This document shows positions 54,148-64,000 of a stretch of DNA of 64,000 nucleotides, one piece after another. A program made the translations under genes and the position numbers. The notes under the pieces are model-generated. The model made no database searches. It was not told where the DNA came from and worked only from the letters and a program-made list of their open reading frames with translations. Every line of letters begins with the position of its first letter. Within the stretch, counting starts at the first letter, position 1. The DNA comes from Lathyrus oleraceus (taxonomy: Eukaryota; Streptophyta; Magnoliopsida; Fabales; Fabaceae): contig NC_066581.1 in the NCBI RefSeq assembly GCF_024323335.1, forward strand, positions 178,367,330 to 178,431,329, written 5' to 3'.

Positions 54148-56119
54148 AAAGAGGGAATGAAACGAACAACTGCGTCCAGCATGATCGTTTGTGCTCTTGA
54201 TGACTTGGCTAATCTCCGACAGAGACCGATCGGAAGCGTCTCGTTCAGAAGACAGAAAGTGCGGGAAGTCTTGAGGACATATGAGGTGTAACCGAGTTGG
54301 AACCCGATGAGATCACGGTTTCACGTTGCCATTAGGATAGAATTTTTTCCTTTATGTGCAATCACCTCTTTCCAGGGTTTGCTTCCTGTGTGTTGCTCAA
54401 TTTTTGAGCCATCTTTTATTCCAGTCAAATAAAGCGCGTGTTCGGTCAAATAAATTTTGTTTTTGTGTCATTACTGTTTTGATTACGAAAACATCTATTC
54501 ATTTTGATAAGAATATTTGCATTTTTGAAACATAGAGGTCCCTTCTGATGCATGCTTGTGAGATTGAAATCTGGAAATCTTACTTGGAAGTCTGAGTGAC
54601 CTAAGTGTTGAAATATCAGAACACCTGGGACATACCTGGGGCACGTTTTTATCTGACGATCTCTTGTGCAAGTACTGTTGGATATATTCATTCACTTGTC
54701 AGTGGTGATGTGAAGCCTTTATGACAAGAGATCCCTGCAGAGCCAAATCAGGGGCAAGGGATAGTTGAACGGTGAAAAGACAGTGAAGGATTACGACGAC
54801 GGTCCTGGAAAATTAATCAAGAAGACTCTTCAAAGTCTGATGATTGGAAAGTTTGTATGAATACCAGGAGTTCGATCCCCGTGGAGTACGGACGAGATTT
54901 GGAATACAAGATGATGGAGCAGAAAAGTCCAGAAGCGTCTGGGAGTTCGTAAAAAAGGAAAGCCGACACTGTGGGTGGACGATGGATGCCGCTGTTCGGC
55001 GACTCGACAGGTGTTCCGTGTCTAATAAGTTGTATTTCCCCAGTAGGTGTGAGAGCGTTACCTCCATAACAGATTCGAGATCAGTGTCTCCTCAGCAAGC
55101 CTGAAGGTTACCGTATCCCTAGCGGATTTGTGATTGTTTTCCAAGTCTGAAGCTGTCTTCCCAGCAGAGGTTGTGTTGATGGTTTTTCCCAGCAAAGGTT
55201 TGTCTTTCCCCAGCGGGATGGGAGTTGACATGGTTATAGGATCCCCAGCACAGTTCCTGGAGTTCCCCGGTGTTGTCTCTGGAGGAGACGTGTGTATGCA
55301 TTCATAATTTAGATAAGCATAGCATATTGCATCATTAGTGTATAGCATTTCCATGATCATGGGGCACTGTGTAAAACAAGAAGAAACCCATGCATCAACA
55401 TAGCAAGCATATCCATTAGCCCTAGGCCGTGGTGACCAGCCGAGATTGGGTTGTCGGAAAAAAGTTTAGCATCGCGCCATTGGATCGGCTTTAGAATTGG
55501 GTTCATCAGCATGGTTGAGAGGTTGGTGTTTTCCCAACAAGTGATTCCTCAGTCGAGTGAGTCTCCAGCAGTGTTACTCCCCAATTGTTAGTGTCTTGCC
55601 AGCTTGGGTCTTTTTCCTTAAGCAGATATGGGTGTGTCTGATCTCTCCATGTAGAGTCTACCCTTTAAGCAGAAAGTGTCAATCTTTTCCTGCCATTTCC
55701 CCACTGAGATACATCCTCGTGGATGACGGTTGCTTCCGTCCCCTCCCTAATGGGATGGGTTTTCCCTATTGAGTTCTTTCCTCATTAGGATGAGTCTTGA
55801 TTCAGTCTGCCTTTTTGGATCGATCCTAAATTGGCTTCTTGTTGACTGTCTCTTGTGCTGCCCTGGGGCATGAATGAATAGTGGCTCACTAACCGGCACT
55901 CATTCATTTCATCCTCAGCAGAATTTGTGGCCTCTACCTACAAACCGGTAGTTGTAAGTCCTATCCTTGTGGTTTTCTACCTACAGGCCGGTAGTTGTAA
56001 AATCCCACTTTCATCCCCTTGGTGGAGTTAACCCCTTGTGCTCATCCCGATGATGACTGGTTACTTTTCCGTTGGCCTCTACCTACAACCCGGTTATGGA
56101 TAATCTTCCATGCGAGTGT

Positions 56120-56149
56120 ATTATCTGCGTTTTGACGGCTATAGATAAT
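56120..56149 (+). repeat. Single 16-nt-loop hairpin in F
   Basis: ATTATCT 56120-56126 pairs with AGATAAT 56143-56149 around GCGTTTTGACGGCTAT, the fifth member of the family at 16076-16641 of A. Confidence 0.75.
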
Positions 56150-56166
56150 ATGTCTTATGTTTTTCC

Positions 56167-56430
56167 CGGTATTCGGACCGAAGGAGTTTCCGACGATCAG
56201 GTCGATGCACTCATGGCACTCAGGCCAATTTTCCGGTATTCAGACCGAAGGAGTTTCCGACGATCAGGTCGATGTACTCATGGAACTCAGGCCAATTTTC
56301 CGGTATTCAGACCGAAGGAGTTTCCGACGATCAGGTCGATGCACTCATGGCACTCAGGCCAATTTTCCGGTATTCAGACCGAAGTGGCGATCAGGCCAAT
56401 CCGATTTTCAAATCGAAGAAGTTTTCCTCC
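56167..56430 (+). repeat. 67-bp tandem repeat made of NNTCAG-hexaloop hairpins
   Basis: Units begin at 56167, 56234, 56301 and 56368 (the last partial). Each unit holds three hairpins: CGGT-ATTCAG-ACCG, CGAC-GATCAG-GTCG and TGGC-ACTCAG-GCCA (with small changes). The array is followed by CGAT-TTTCAA-ATCG near 56402. Same design as 24551-25340 in B. Confidence 0.85.
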
Positions 56431-56906
56431 TCTCCGTTGGTGTCGATAAACGTCGAGTTTTTCCCAATCATTTGTTGATGATTTGGTTGTGTTCACTCTC
56501 CTCAGTAGAGTTTCCTCCTCTCCGTTGGTGTCGATAAACGTCGAGTTTTTTCTATTCGTCCTATGACGTCTAGTTGTACCTGTCCCCACGTGGATTTACC
56601 TCTCCGTTGGTCTTGGTAAACGTTGAGTTTTGCCCATTTCGTCCATTGACGTATGGTTGTATCCCTTCCGGTCATTCATTAATGACTGGTTACCTCTCCG
56701 TTGGTCTTGGTAAACGTTGAGTTTTCCTAGTTGTCCGTTGGCATCTAGTTGTGATTTCTTTTCCCGTTCATCGTCGTTGCGATGTCTGGATGTGGCCGTA
56801 TCCTTTGAAAACAAAAACAAAAATATATACCCGGTAATAAATATCAAATCCCAGTGGACGTTTCCATTGGTGGATCCCCGTATTGTGCAAATTCTACGGT
56901 TCTTGG

Positions 56907-56988
56907 TATTCAATCCCTGTTTACCCTGAAAGTCTGACAGCCGTTGCTCTCATCCATTCGGGTTCCCAGCTGATTGAATAGGGGCAGC
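56907..56988 (+). promoter_or_regulatory. Polypurine tract of element F with abutting stem
   Basis: TATTCAATC 56907-56915 pairs with GATTGAATA 56972-56980, which is followed at once by GGGGCAGC and the LTR start at 56989. The enclosed stretch is 56 nt. Confidence 0.82.
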
Positions 56989-59975
56989 TGTAGCACCTCA
57001 AATTTGCACCTATCATTGTACATACATTTTCATATTAGGTCATAGAATATCATGGTCCATTGCATAGCATTGCATTGCCTCTTTTGCCTCAAGTGCAAGC
57101 CAATCAAGGAATTAGGTCAAACTGATCAGGAGATCAGTCAGTCAAGCAAGCAAGTGCATTTCTCAAGGAGCCAAGACCCTAGGGTTTGTCCAACAAGCTT
57201 ACATGACTTGGAGGTCTATTTGAAGTGTTCAAGTCAAGGGTTGAAGGCTCAGAGGTCATCAGTTCATACACAGACAGTCAAAAACCCTAGACAGTCAACA
57301 GTCAGTCAAAGCAGTGGATGGTAGCCATTCTTGTGGAATTTGGGCACCATGATCAATAATCAAGAGTCCATACAACTTGGGACATCATTTGAAGTCAAGG
57401 TTTCAAGGAATTAGGGTTTGGAAGTCATCAGTCAATGCACAGTCAGTCAGAAACCCTAAAAGTCAACTGTTGGTCAACCGTCCATTTAATCAGTGATCTG
57501 ATGATGGAAATTGGTTTGAGAGGTCTCATTCATGTCCAAATAGTCCTCATGTATCATGTCAAACACCATCATGGAAGAATTTGAAGCCAGATCAGAAATT
57601 TCTAAAAATGGAAACTGGACCTGTAACTGAAACTTACCAAAATGGAAAGTCTTGATCCTCAAACTTACATCATGATACAAGCTTCAAATGAATTTTTGCC
57701 CAACATGAAAGTTGAAGATCTTGTTCTCCCATTTCCAAAAAGTCCAAGAACTCTCAATTCCCATGTGTGGTTGGCAAGTTATGATCGAATCGATTTCAGA
57801 AAATCTTGAACTTCAAAAGGCCATATCTCTCAAACCATTTGGCCAATTTTGGTGGGGTTTTTTCCTACAAGTCACATTTGATCCCCTCTTTCCAAAAATA
57901 TAAATTTCATGTGCCAAAACTTCACCAATCAAAATGGCATTTTTTGACTTATCTCATTTAAATGCAAGTTTGACCAATGTTTGACTTTTTGATTTATCAT
58001 TCTTTAAACCACTTGGCCAATTGAAATAGCTCAGAAATGTCATTTAAAGTATGTTTGCAAGCTCAAATTATGCAGTACTTGCACCCATCATGTATCCATG
58101 CTTAGTTGCTTGAATTGGAAGAAAGGTACACTTTCACCATGCTACTCCATACTATCCACCATACCTTGCTTTGTACTCTTAAAACAGAAAATTAGAAGGT
58201 CATTCTCTGTCATTATGAACACAATTTGCAGCCCAAAACCAACAGCAAAACAAAGGCCATGTCCTAGTTGCTTGAAAATTGGCAAAAGTACACTTTCATC
58301 CATACTTCCACACCTTGCTTTGTACCACAACCTAGCAGACCTTAGGCATGATTTTTTCTGTCATTTTGAGATTCAATTGCAGCCACAATCAAACACATTG
58401 CAGCAGAAAATCACTCATCCTAAAAAAAATTCATTCACCTTGCTTTGGCATTTTGAGAAAAGGCTGTCAAAAAACTCAAAAGTTTCAAGGCTTGGCATGA
58501 CCACAAAAAACAACATCCAACAGCAGAGTATATTTCATTATTTTTTCTGTCATGTTAAACACCAATAGCAAGAACAAACCATTTTCATTCATTCTCTAAA
58601 ACATCATCTTGGATGCATTTCTAAAACCATGTCCAAAGACACCAAAGAGACAAATGCCTTGCCCTACCACAAACAACATCAAACAGAACTTTCAAACATC
58701 TTTTTCTGTCATGGCCAAACCCTCATAGCAGACAGCACAAACCAATAGAACCTCATTCATTCATGCTCACTCTTGGCCATTTTCTCAAAAGGCTGCCAAA
58801 AGCCTCAAGTAACCTAACCTGGCCTTGCTTGAGACAATAATAAAACATCATTTTTCTGTCAAGAAAACACTAATAGCAGCCTCACTTTGACAGCAGGAGG
58901 CATTGGTTCTCTCACTCTCTAAAAATCCCTCTTACTTGCATTTCTCAAAACCAGTCCAAAACACAAAAGAACCTAAGCCTTGCATTGATGTTTCACCATC
59001 CATTCATCATTTTGAAGACACTAGAGGCAGCCACAAACCAGCAAAAGAGCCTCTAATCTCATTTTCACATTTCATTCAAAAAAGCCACAAAATAGCCAAA
59101 ACATGACAACTCTTGTTCTAAGCATTTGTTGATCAAAAGAGCATTGCAAACACATCTCAAACATCACATAGCAAATGTCCAAAGCCTCAAAACCTGCAGA
59201 AAGCATCAAGAACTCAAAATCACTTTTCAACTTGTCACATTGTGTCAAATTTGCATTTTCAAAGCTACTTTCACTCTCAGGTCATTCCGAGCTTAGCAAA
59301 TTAGTTTGTCATGGTCCATAGGGTATATTGAAGCTGTCTCAAACCTCCATTGCTCACTGTTTGAAAATCAAAAACATCACCATTCTCAAAAATCAAGCAA
59401 AACCAGTTCAGTGGCCATCTTCATTTCCAACTTGATTCAAGTTCAAGTAAGGTGTCAAACAGCCTGCCTTGGACCCTTTGAAGCTATTTGGATACCTGTC
59501 AAGCATTGAAAGCATCTCCAGCATCACATTCAACATTGCCCTGTTCAGGTTAGCAATTTGCCTTCGAAATGCTTGATAGAATGATTTTCATGTCTTGATG
59601 TGTGAATGAGAAATGCTATATTCAACCCCCTGAACATGACTGAATGCCTATTTTCATCCAATTTTGCTTGTGTGTGATTTTGAGTTTTGCTGCTAGATGT
59701 TAGGGTTTCTGTGTTCATCATGATATATCTCTATGCACAGTGCACCATTTTGAATTTCATGGCCATGGTTGTGTTAAGCACATGAAGTAGATGAATTTTG
59801 GTTTTTGTTTCATTTAATTTCGTGCACTGTAGAGGAAGATACATGGTGTTGAAGTTTGAAAAAAAATATGTTTTCGTATGAGTTTGGGGAAGAAGATGAA
59901 GCCAGGGCGCGCGAATTTTAAATTTAAAAATATTGCTTGGCTTGTTTTGACTGGAAGCGAAAATGAATCACCAAG

Positions 59976-60059
59976 TGACACATAGCCCAGTGGTGGGCGC
60001 GCTGATTTGAATTATCAGGGGGAGGGGTTCGAATCCTACCTCCCCCATTTGTGATTTTT
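59976..60059 (+). other. tRNA-like Pol III unit, 3' LTR copy of F
   Basis: A box 59983-59993, B box 60026-60036, T run 60055-60059; identical to the copy at 46980-47063. Confidence 0.6.
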
Positions 60060-61390
60060 ACCTTTTAAAAAAATGCATTTTTTATGTTTTCTTTTAAATT
60101 TCCATTTTGATTTTTATTCTTGATTTTTATTTTACTTAACATGAAATAAATATGTGAACATGAAAAAATGACAAAAAAATATGAATGTTTGACTTTGTTG
60201 ACTTTTTAGGCCATTTTGTGAATTTATCCCGATTTTATGAGTTCTATCGATTAAATGTCGTCTTGTGCGTTTCATGTGGTTATTTTGATCTTTCAGACCT
60301 AGGATTTTTTGTGTGAAATCAATTTAGGGTAGGAACATGTCCCCTTAGACACTTAGGGTAATTTTTCACACAATGCTCGATTTAATTTTGACAAAGTCCC
60401 GATTAAATGTTTTGACCTAATTTGTTCATGAAATGATGATGGTGATTGATATGGATGTGAACCCAATTGGTTGTGTTTTCTAATTGATTGAACATGATTT
60501 TGGATACTTGCCCTTTGCTGCTTTGACTTTCTCATTCATTTTTGACCCTAGGCTTGCCCTAGTGGTCCTGTTACTCACCTTTGAGTTTGTGTTTTCAGGT
60601 TGACCATCAAATGGCCATTGAGACCAATTCATTTGATTGAGCTTGCTCAAATATCATTGTCTAACTTGTTTGTTTTGTAGGTGGCTTGGCTCACATGCCT
60701 TAAGCTTTGTGCCTTGCACATTCACTAGCTTGTGTTGACTGGTTGATGTCTGTTTCATTTTGATTTAACTCTGACTTGTATACTAACTGTGCTTGACTGA
60801 TTTCAGGTACTTTAGTTGCTTTTAGTTCCTTGTGAACTTTTGCTTTGCTTTGCTTGTATAAGCAATTTGCATTGAGGTATGTCTCCTTGTCTTCATGTAG
60901 TCTGGAAGACCTGGCCTGTTACTTGGCCAGGCAACTGTCTGGAGTCCTCCTTAAGAGGCAATGTTTGTGGATGTTTAATTTTGTCCTTGCATAGAGTCAA
61001 AGACCTCCTAAGTGAAGAGGCAATTGGTGGAAGGTAGGGATATGCAATCTATCCCCCACTATTCAGTGTGTCATCTGCTTTGCTCACACCACTGTGTTGA
61101 TGCATTGCAGATACAAACCCAAGATCTTGTACAATTGTACAGTTGAGTCAGTTTTAAATGTGTAGAAGGGTTCCCACTTTCTGAACCCACACATTCTTGT
61201 CTTGAGCTCTCCCAGGCCAGGGATAAGAGCTGTGAAGTCTTATCTTCACTCACCTTTCATCTGCTTCACCTTAGCCCCTCAATGGCAAGGTTAAGAGCAA
61301 CCTTTAACCCCATTCCAGTTGGCTTCAATGCCTAACCCTTGTGTGAGCCTCTTGCTTGTGTATAGTGTGTGCTATCTGTGCTTGTAGGAT

Positions 61391-62093
61391 TGTTTGACTT
61401 GCTTCCTGTGCAAGTTAGGATTGTTTGACTTGCTTCCTGTGCAAGTTAGGGTTAGTTTAGACTTGCTTCCTGTGCAAGTAGGTTTTGCTTGGCTTGCTTC
61501 CTGTGCAAGTTAAGTGTGTGTGTGGCTTGCTCCCTGTGCAAGTCATGATTAGGATAGGCTGGCTCCCTGTGCCAGTTAGCTAGAAACCTTAACTTAGGGT
61601 TGATTTTGCATGACAACATCTAGGCTCGAGTCGTAGTCTCCCTAGAGTTGTGTCTCCCTCTGTTATCTGGTTAGGCTAGTCCTTTATCCCTCTGTAGGGG
61701 AACTACATCGCCCTGATCTTCATACCAGATGAAGTATGTAGGCAGGAGATTGAGCTGATCTCTCCGGGCGCCCTTTTTCCTTTTTGTGTGTGTTGTTTGA
61801 CATTTGCTAGGCTCGAGTGCCTGACTCCTTAGCAATTTGTTGTTTGTTTGTTTGAGTGTGTGCTTGACAGTTATAGGCTCGAGTCCCCGACTCCCTATCA
61901 ACTTGTTGTGTTGTTGTGTGCTTGGAAGCTGATGTAAGTCCATCGAGTGGCATTTGGGTTCCAGTGTGCGTGTGTTTGGTTCGGATGCTGATGTAAGTCC
62001 AGCAATTGGCATTCAGGCTCCATGTTTGCCTTCTTGTGTGTGTTTAGGTTCGGATGCTGACATAAGTCCAGTGATTGGCAGTCGGGCTCCACG
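61391..62093 (+). repeat. ACTTGC/GCAAGT and TAAGTCCA hairpin repeats, 3' LTR copy of F
   Basis: The first array lies at about 61391-61576 and the second at about 61922-62093. They match 48395-48580 and 48926-49097 with no change in the stems. Confidence 0.7.
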
Positions 62094-62586
62094 TTTGCCT
62101 ATTTGTGTTTGTTTGTGTGCGTGTCAGCCGAGCTACGAATGCTCTGATTCTTCTCTCGTCCGAGAAGATACGTATGCATAGGATGCGACATCCTAGCGAG
62201 CATGTGTCGTCTCCCCAGTCCGAACTACTTCGACTCTGATGTCTATGCCTGATAGACTAAGTAGGCCCAGGATTCGATATCCTGCCGAGTCAGTTTCAGT
62301 CAGTTTCTTTTGTCTCTTTCAGCCAGTGTGTGTGAGTATTTGAGCAGTGTTTAGCAACCAATTTTCTTTCCTTTTGTGCGTGGATCCCGTAGAGTACTAC
62401 GGATGCGTAGGGGTGCTAATACCTTCCCTTCGCATAACCGACTCCCGAACCCATTCTCTTTGGTCGCGAGACCATGTCTTTTCCAGGTTTACTCTGAGCG
62501 TTTCCTTTCCCTCTTTTGGGATAAATAACGCACGGTGGCGGCTCTGTTGTTCTTGTTTTCCCGCCGGTTTTTCGCGTGATGCGACA

Positions 62587-62591
62587 ATCAT
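62587..62591. other. Target site duplication of element F, right copy
   Basis: ATCAT directly after the terminal GACA of the F 3' LTR; it matches 43987-43991. Confidence 0.9.
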
Positions 62592-62825
62592 GACATAGCA
62601 TGAAGCTAACTTTTCTTTGCAGGTTATTTATCCTCCTGATATAGTCAAAATAAAAGGTTCATTCAGACAGACACCTTTATCAATCACATTCAAGATTCAG
62701 ATACATATTTCAAATACAGTTTATGGGAACATTCATTCTGACAACACTTCGATATCCTCCTAACGATGGCATCTTTAAGCCCATCCCAGACATTTATTGC
62801 AAGTACAACATATACAGGTTATCAG

Positions 62826-63520
62826 ATACAACCTAACGTACGGTTCATTCTGATTCAGCCCAACATATGACTTCTTCAGCAACTCCAATGCGGTCTAACG
62901 TACGACCCATTTGGACCTTCAAATCCTCAGATGCTGCCTAGCGTACGGTACATTCAGGGGTGTAGTCTAGCGTACGACTACTTTCTTCTTCGGATACAGC
63001 CTAACGTACGGCTCATTCTGCAACTCAGATACGATCTAGCGTACGATCCATTCTGAACTCCAGCAACTCCAACGCGGTCTAACGTACGACCCGTTTGGAT
63101 CTTACAACCCTCAGATGCTACCTAACGTACGGTACATTTCTGAAGTGTAGTCTGGCGTACGACTACCGCTTTCATCATCAGATGCGGCCTAACAGACGAC
63201 TCATTCTGCGACGGTCTAACGTACGACCCGTTCGGATGTCCATCCCCTCAAATGCTACCTAACATACGGTACATTTCTGAGGTGTAGTCTAACGTACGAC
63301 TACCCCTTTCGTCATCAGATTCAGCCTAACGTACGGCTCATTCTGCAACTCAGATACGATCTAGCGTATGGTCCATTCTGATCCTTTATCCCCAACAGCA
63401 TATGACACACTTCGACTCCCCAGCGAAGTCGGCAGCCTAATGGATGACTCATTATTCGGTCTAATGTACGACCCAGTGTGGCACCCATGTCTTCAAATTG
63501 GCCTAATGTACGGCTCGATC
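62826..63520 (+). repeat. Array of TAACGTAC-octaloop hairpins with covarying stems
   Basis: At least 15 units, 35-50 bp apart, each a 4-6 bp stem around TAACGTAC (or TAGCGTAC, TGGCGTAC, TAATGTAC). Stems: AACC/GGTT (62830-62845), GGTC/GACC (62892-62907, 63076-63091, 63213-63228), TGCC/GGTA (62935-62950), GTAGTC/GACTAC (62962-62981, 63147-63166), AGCC/GGCT (62998-63013), GATC/GATC (63033-63048), TACC/GGTA (63119-63134), and others up to about 63515. Groups of four stem types repeat in the same order with a 184-bp then a 137-bp step. Confidence 0.85.
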
Positions 63521-63620
63521 TGAAGCTTTCGTCATCAAACCTCCCGGATGGCATCTTTAAGCCCATCTCCATCAAGACCAACTGTCGATTCTCAAGTGCA
63601 AATTTTTGGGGCATTCTAGT

Positions 63621-63705
63621 GTTCAATAATCTTCCACCTCCAGACCACGAATGGCATACACGCCATCCTAACTCTCTCGGTTCAAGAATATTGAACAGGG
63701 GCAGT
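63621..63705 (+). promoter_or_regulatory. Polypurine tract of element E with abutting stem
   Basis: GTTCAATA 63621-63628 pairs with TATTGAAC 63689-63696, with TCTT and AAGA extending the stem inward; the right arm is followed by AGGGGCAGT and the LTR start at 63706. The enclosed 60 nt contain a second hairpin, ATGGC 63651-63655 with GCCAT 63662-63666. Confidence 0.82.
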
Positions 63706-63740
63706 TGTCATACCCCAAAAATTACCCATCATTTTTCCTA

Positions 63741-63771
<31 letters not shown>

Positions 63772-64000
63772 TTTTTTTTATTAATTAATTAATTAATTAA
63801 TTAATTAATTAATTAATTAATTAAATAATTACAATAAATAAATAAATAAAATATAACAAATTATTTTGGACTTGGGTCTCCCTCATTCCAAGCCCATTAC
63901 CCACGAAATTAGTCTATAAATACTGAAGCTTCAGACTGGGAGTTACACTTGGAGTTTACACTGGGAGATTCACTGGAGAAAGAAGGAAGAGAAGCAAAAC
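63706..64000 (+). mobile_element. 3' LTR of element E (first 295 bp)
   Basis: Matches 37485-37800 apart from the length of the A and TTAA runs and two base changes seen by eye (A/C near 63830, A/G near 63963). The TATA box is at 63915-63921. Cut by the window end. Confidence 0.92.

Larger units (their letters stand above)
54148..56988 (+). other. 3' UTR of element F
   Basis: Homologous to the B 3' UTR in its first half. It contains CCCCAGCAG-like words (about 55030-55260), CTACC/GGTAG hairpins (55935, 55980), one copy of the 16-nt-loop hairpin (56120-56149), the 67-bp array (56167-56400), and four or five repeats around CTCCGTTGG and TAAACG-TCGAG (about 56430, 56518, 56602, 56697). Open frames across the 67-bp array run in three frames because 67 is not a multiple of three; they are not genes. 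Confidence 0.82.
43992..62586 (+). mobile_element. Element F: complete, very young, non-autonomous Ogre-type element (18.6 kb)
   Basis: Two LTRs of 5599 and 5598 bp, target duplication ATCAT on both sides, primer site, leader, one open frame, decayed pol, GNRA hairpins, long 3' UTR and polypurine tract. By eye the LTRs differ by seven substitutions and one single-base deletion. The internal pol is ruined while the LTRs are nearly identical, so it was mobilised as a defective element using enzymes from another copy. Confidence 0.95.
56989..62586 (+). mobile_element. 3' LTR of element F (5598 bp)
   Basis: Nearly identical to 43992-49590; the offset is 12997 before and 12996 after a one-base deletion near 57640. 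All sub-features recur, including the tRNA-like unit and both hairpin arrays. It is followed by the target duplication ATCAT at 62587-62591. Confidence 0.95.
62592..63705 (+). other. 3' UTR of element E, part right of F
   Basis: Continuation of E after the F insertion. Mostly an array of octaloop hairpins (62826-63520), then a primer-like word TCCCCAGCGAAGTCGGCA (63417-63434; 15 of 18 bases equal the complement of the primer site) within it, then the polypurine tract region. The two open frames here are not conserved with known proteins. Confidence 0.82.

Noticed and set aside
62826..63520. CRISPR-like array
   Set aside because: The repeats are short, unevenly spaced and palindromic with no unique spacers, and the setting is a plant retroelement 3' UTR.

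Overview
The window is repeat DNA of a plant with a large genome and contains no host gene that I can support. Every coding stretch belongs to Ty3/gypsy LTR retrotransposons of the Tat/Ogre type. The signs are LTRs up to 5.6 kb, a primer site TGGCGACTCTGCTGGGGA, an extra ORF1 before gag, an intron between pro and RT, two RNase H domains, and a very long repeat-rich 3' untranslated region (UTR). Elements of this kind are abundant in legumes, above all tribe Fabeae (pea, vetch, Lathyrus, lentil), so such a legume is my best guess; this is an inference.

Layout. The window holds nested elements, called A to F here. Element A (1-23018, left end outside) has a partial 5' LTR, primer site, leader, ORF1, gag-pro, intron, an RT-RH-INT frame broken by one frameshift, a 5 kb 3' UTR and a full 3' LTR. 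It sits inside the 3' UTR of element B, of which 23019-25502 and a full 3' LTR (25503-30371) are seen. B sits inside the gag of element C (30372-34099), an old, multiply broken relative of A. The RT of C is interrupted by the LTR of element D (34100-37484). That LTR is interrupted by element E (37485 to beyond the window), and E is interrupted by element F (43992-62586, target duplication ATCAT on both sides). The insertion order C, then D, then E, then F, and C, then B, then A, follows directly from which sequence interrupts which.

A is close to autonomous: gag, pro, RT, two RNase H domains and integrase are all present and one base is missing in RT. E and F are internally deleted, non-autonomous derivatives. 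E keeps the Gag core but no zinc knuckle or protease. F keeps the zinc knuckle but no Gag core. The two LTRs of F differ at about eight positions in 5.6 kb, so it moved very recently and must have used proteins supplied in trans.

The most interesting signal is RNA-like structure outside the genes. Several unrelated short repeat families share one design: a conserved loop between short stems whose two sides change together. They are (1) GNRA-tetraloop hairpins just after the pol stop (A, E, F); (2) NNTCAG-hexaloop hairpins (B, F); (3) TAACGTAC-octaloop hairpins (E); (4) hairpins with a 16-nt loop and hairpins with the loop CGGATGCTT (A, one in F); (5) TAAGTCCA hairpins within the LTRs (A, B, F); and (6) in all four visible 3' ends, a perfect 8-9 bp stem enclosing 56-60 nt whose 3' arm runs straight into the GGGG of the polypurine tract. 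I know that Ogre 3' UTRs are described as hypervariable and as a source of satellites. I do not know of a description of these covarying hairpin sets, and I regard them as the candidate undescribed system.
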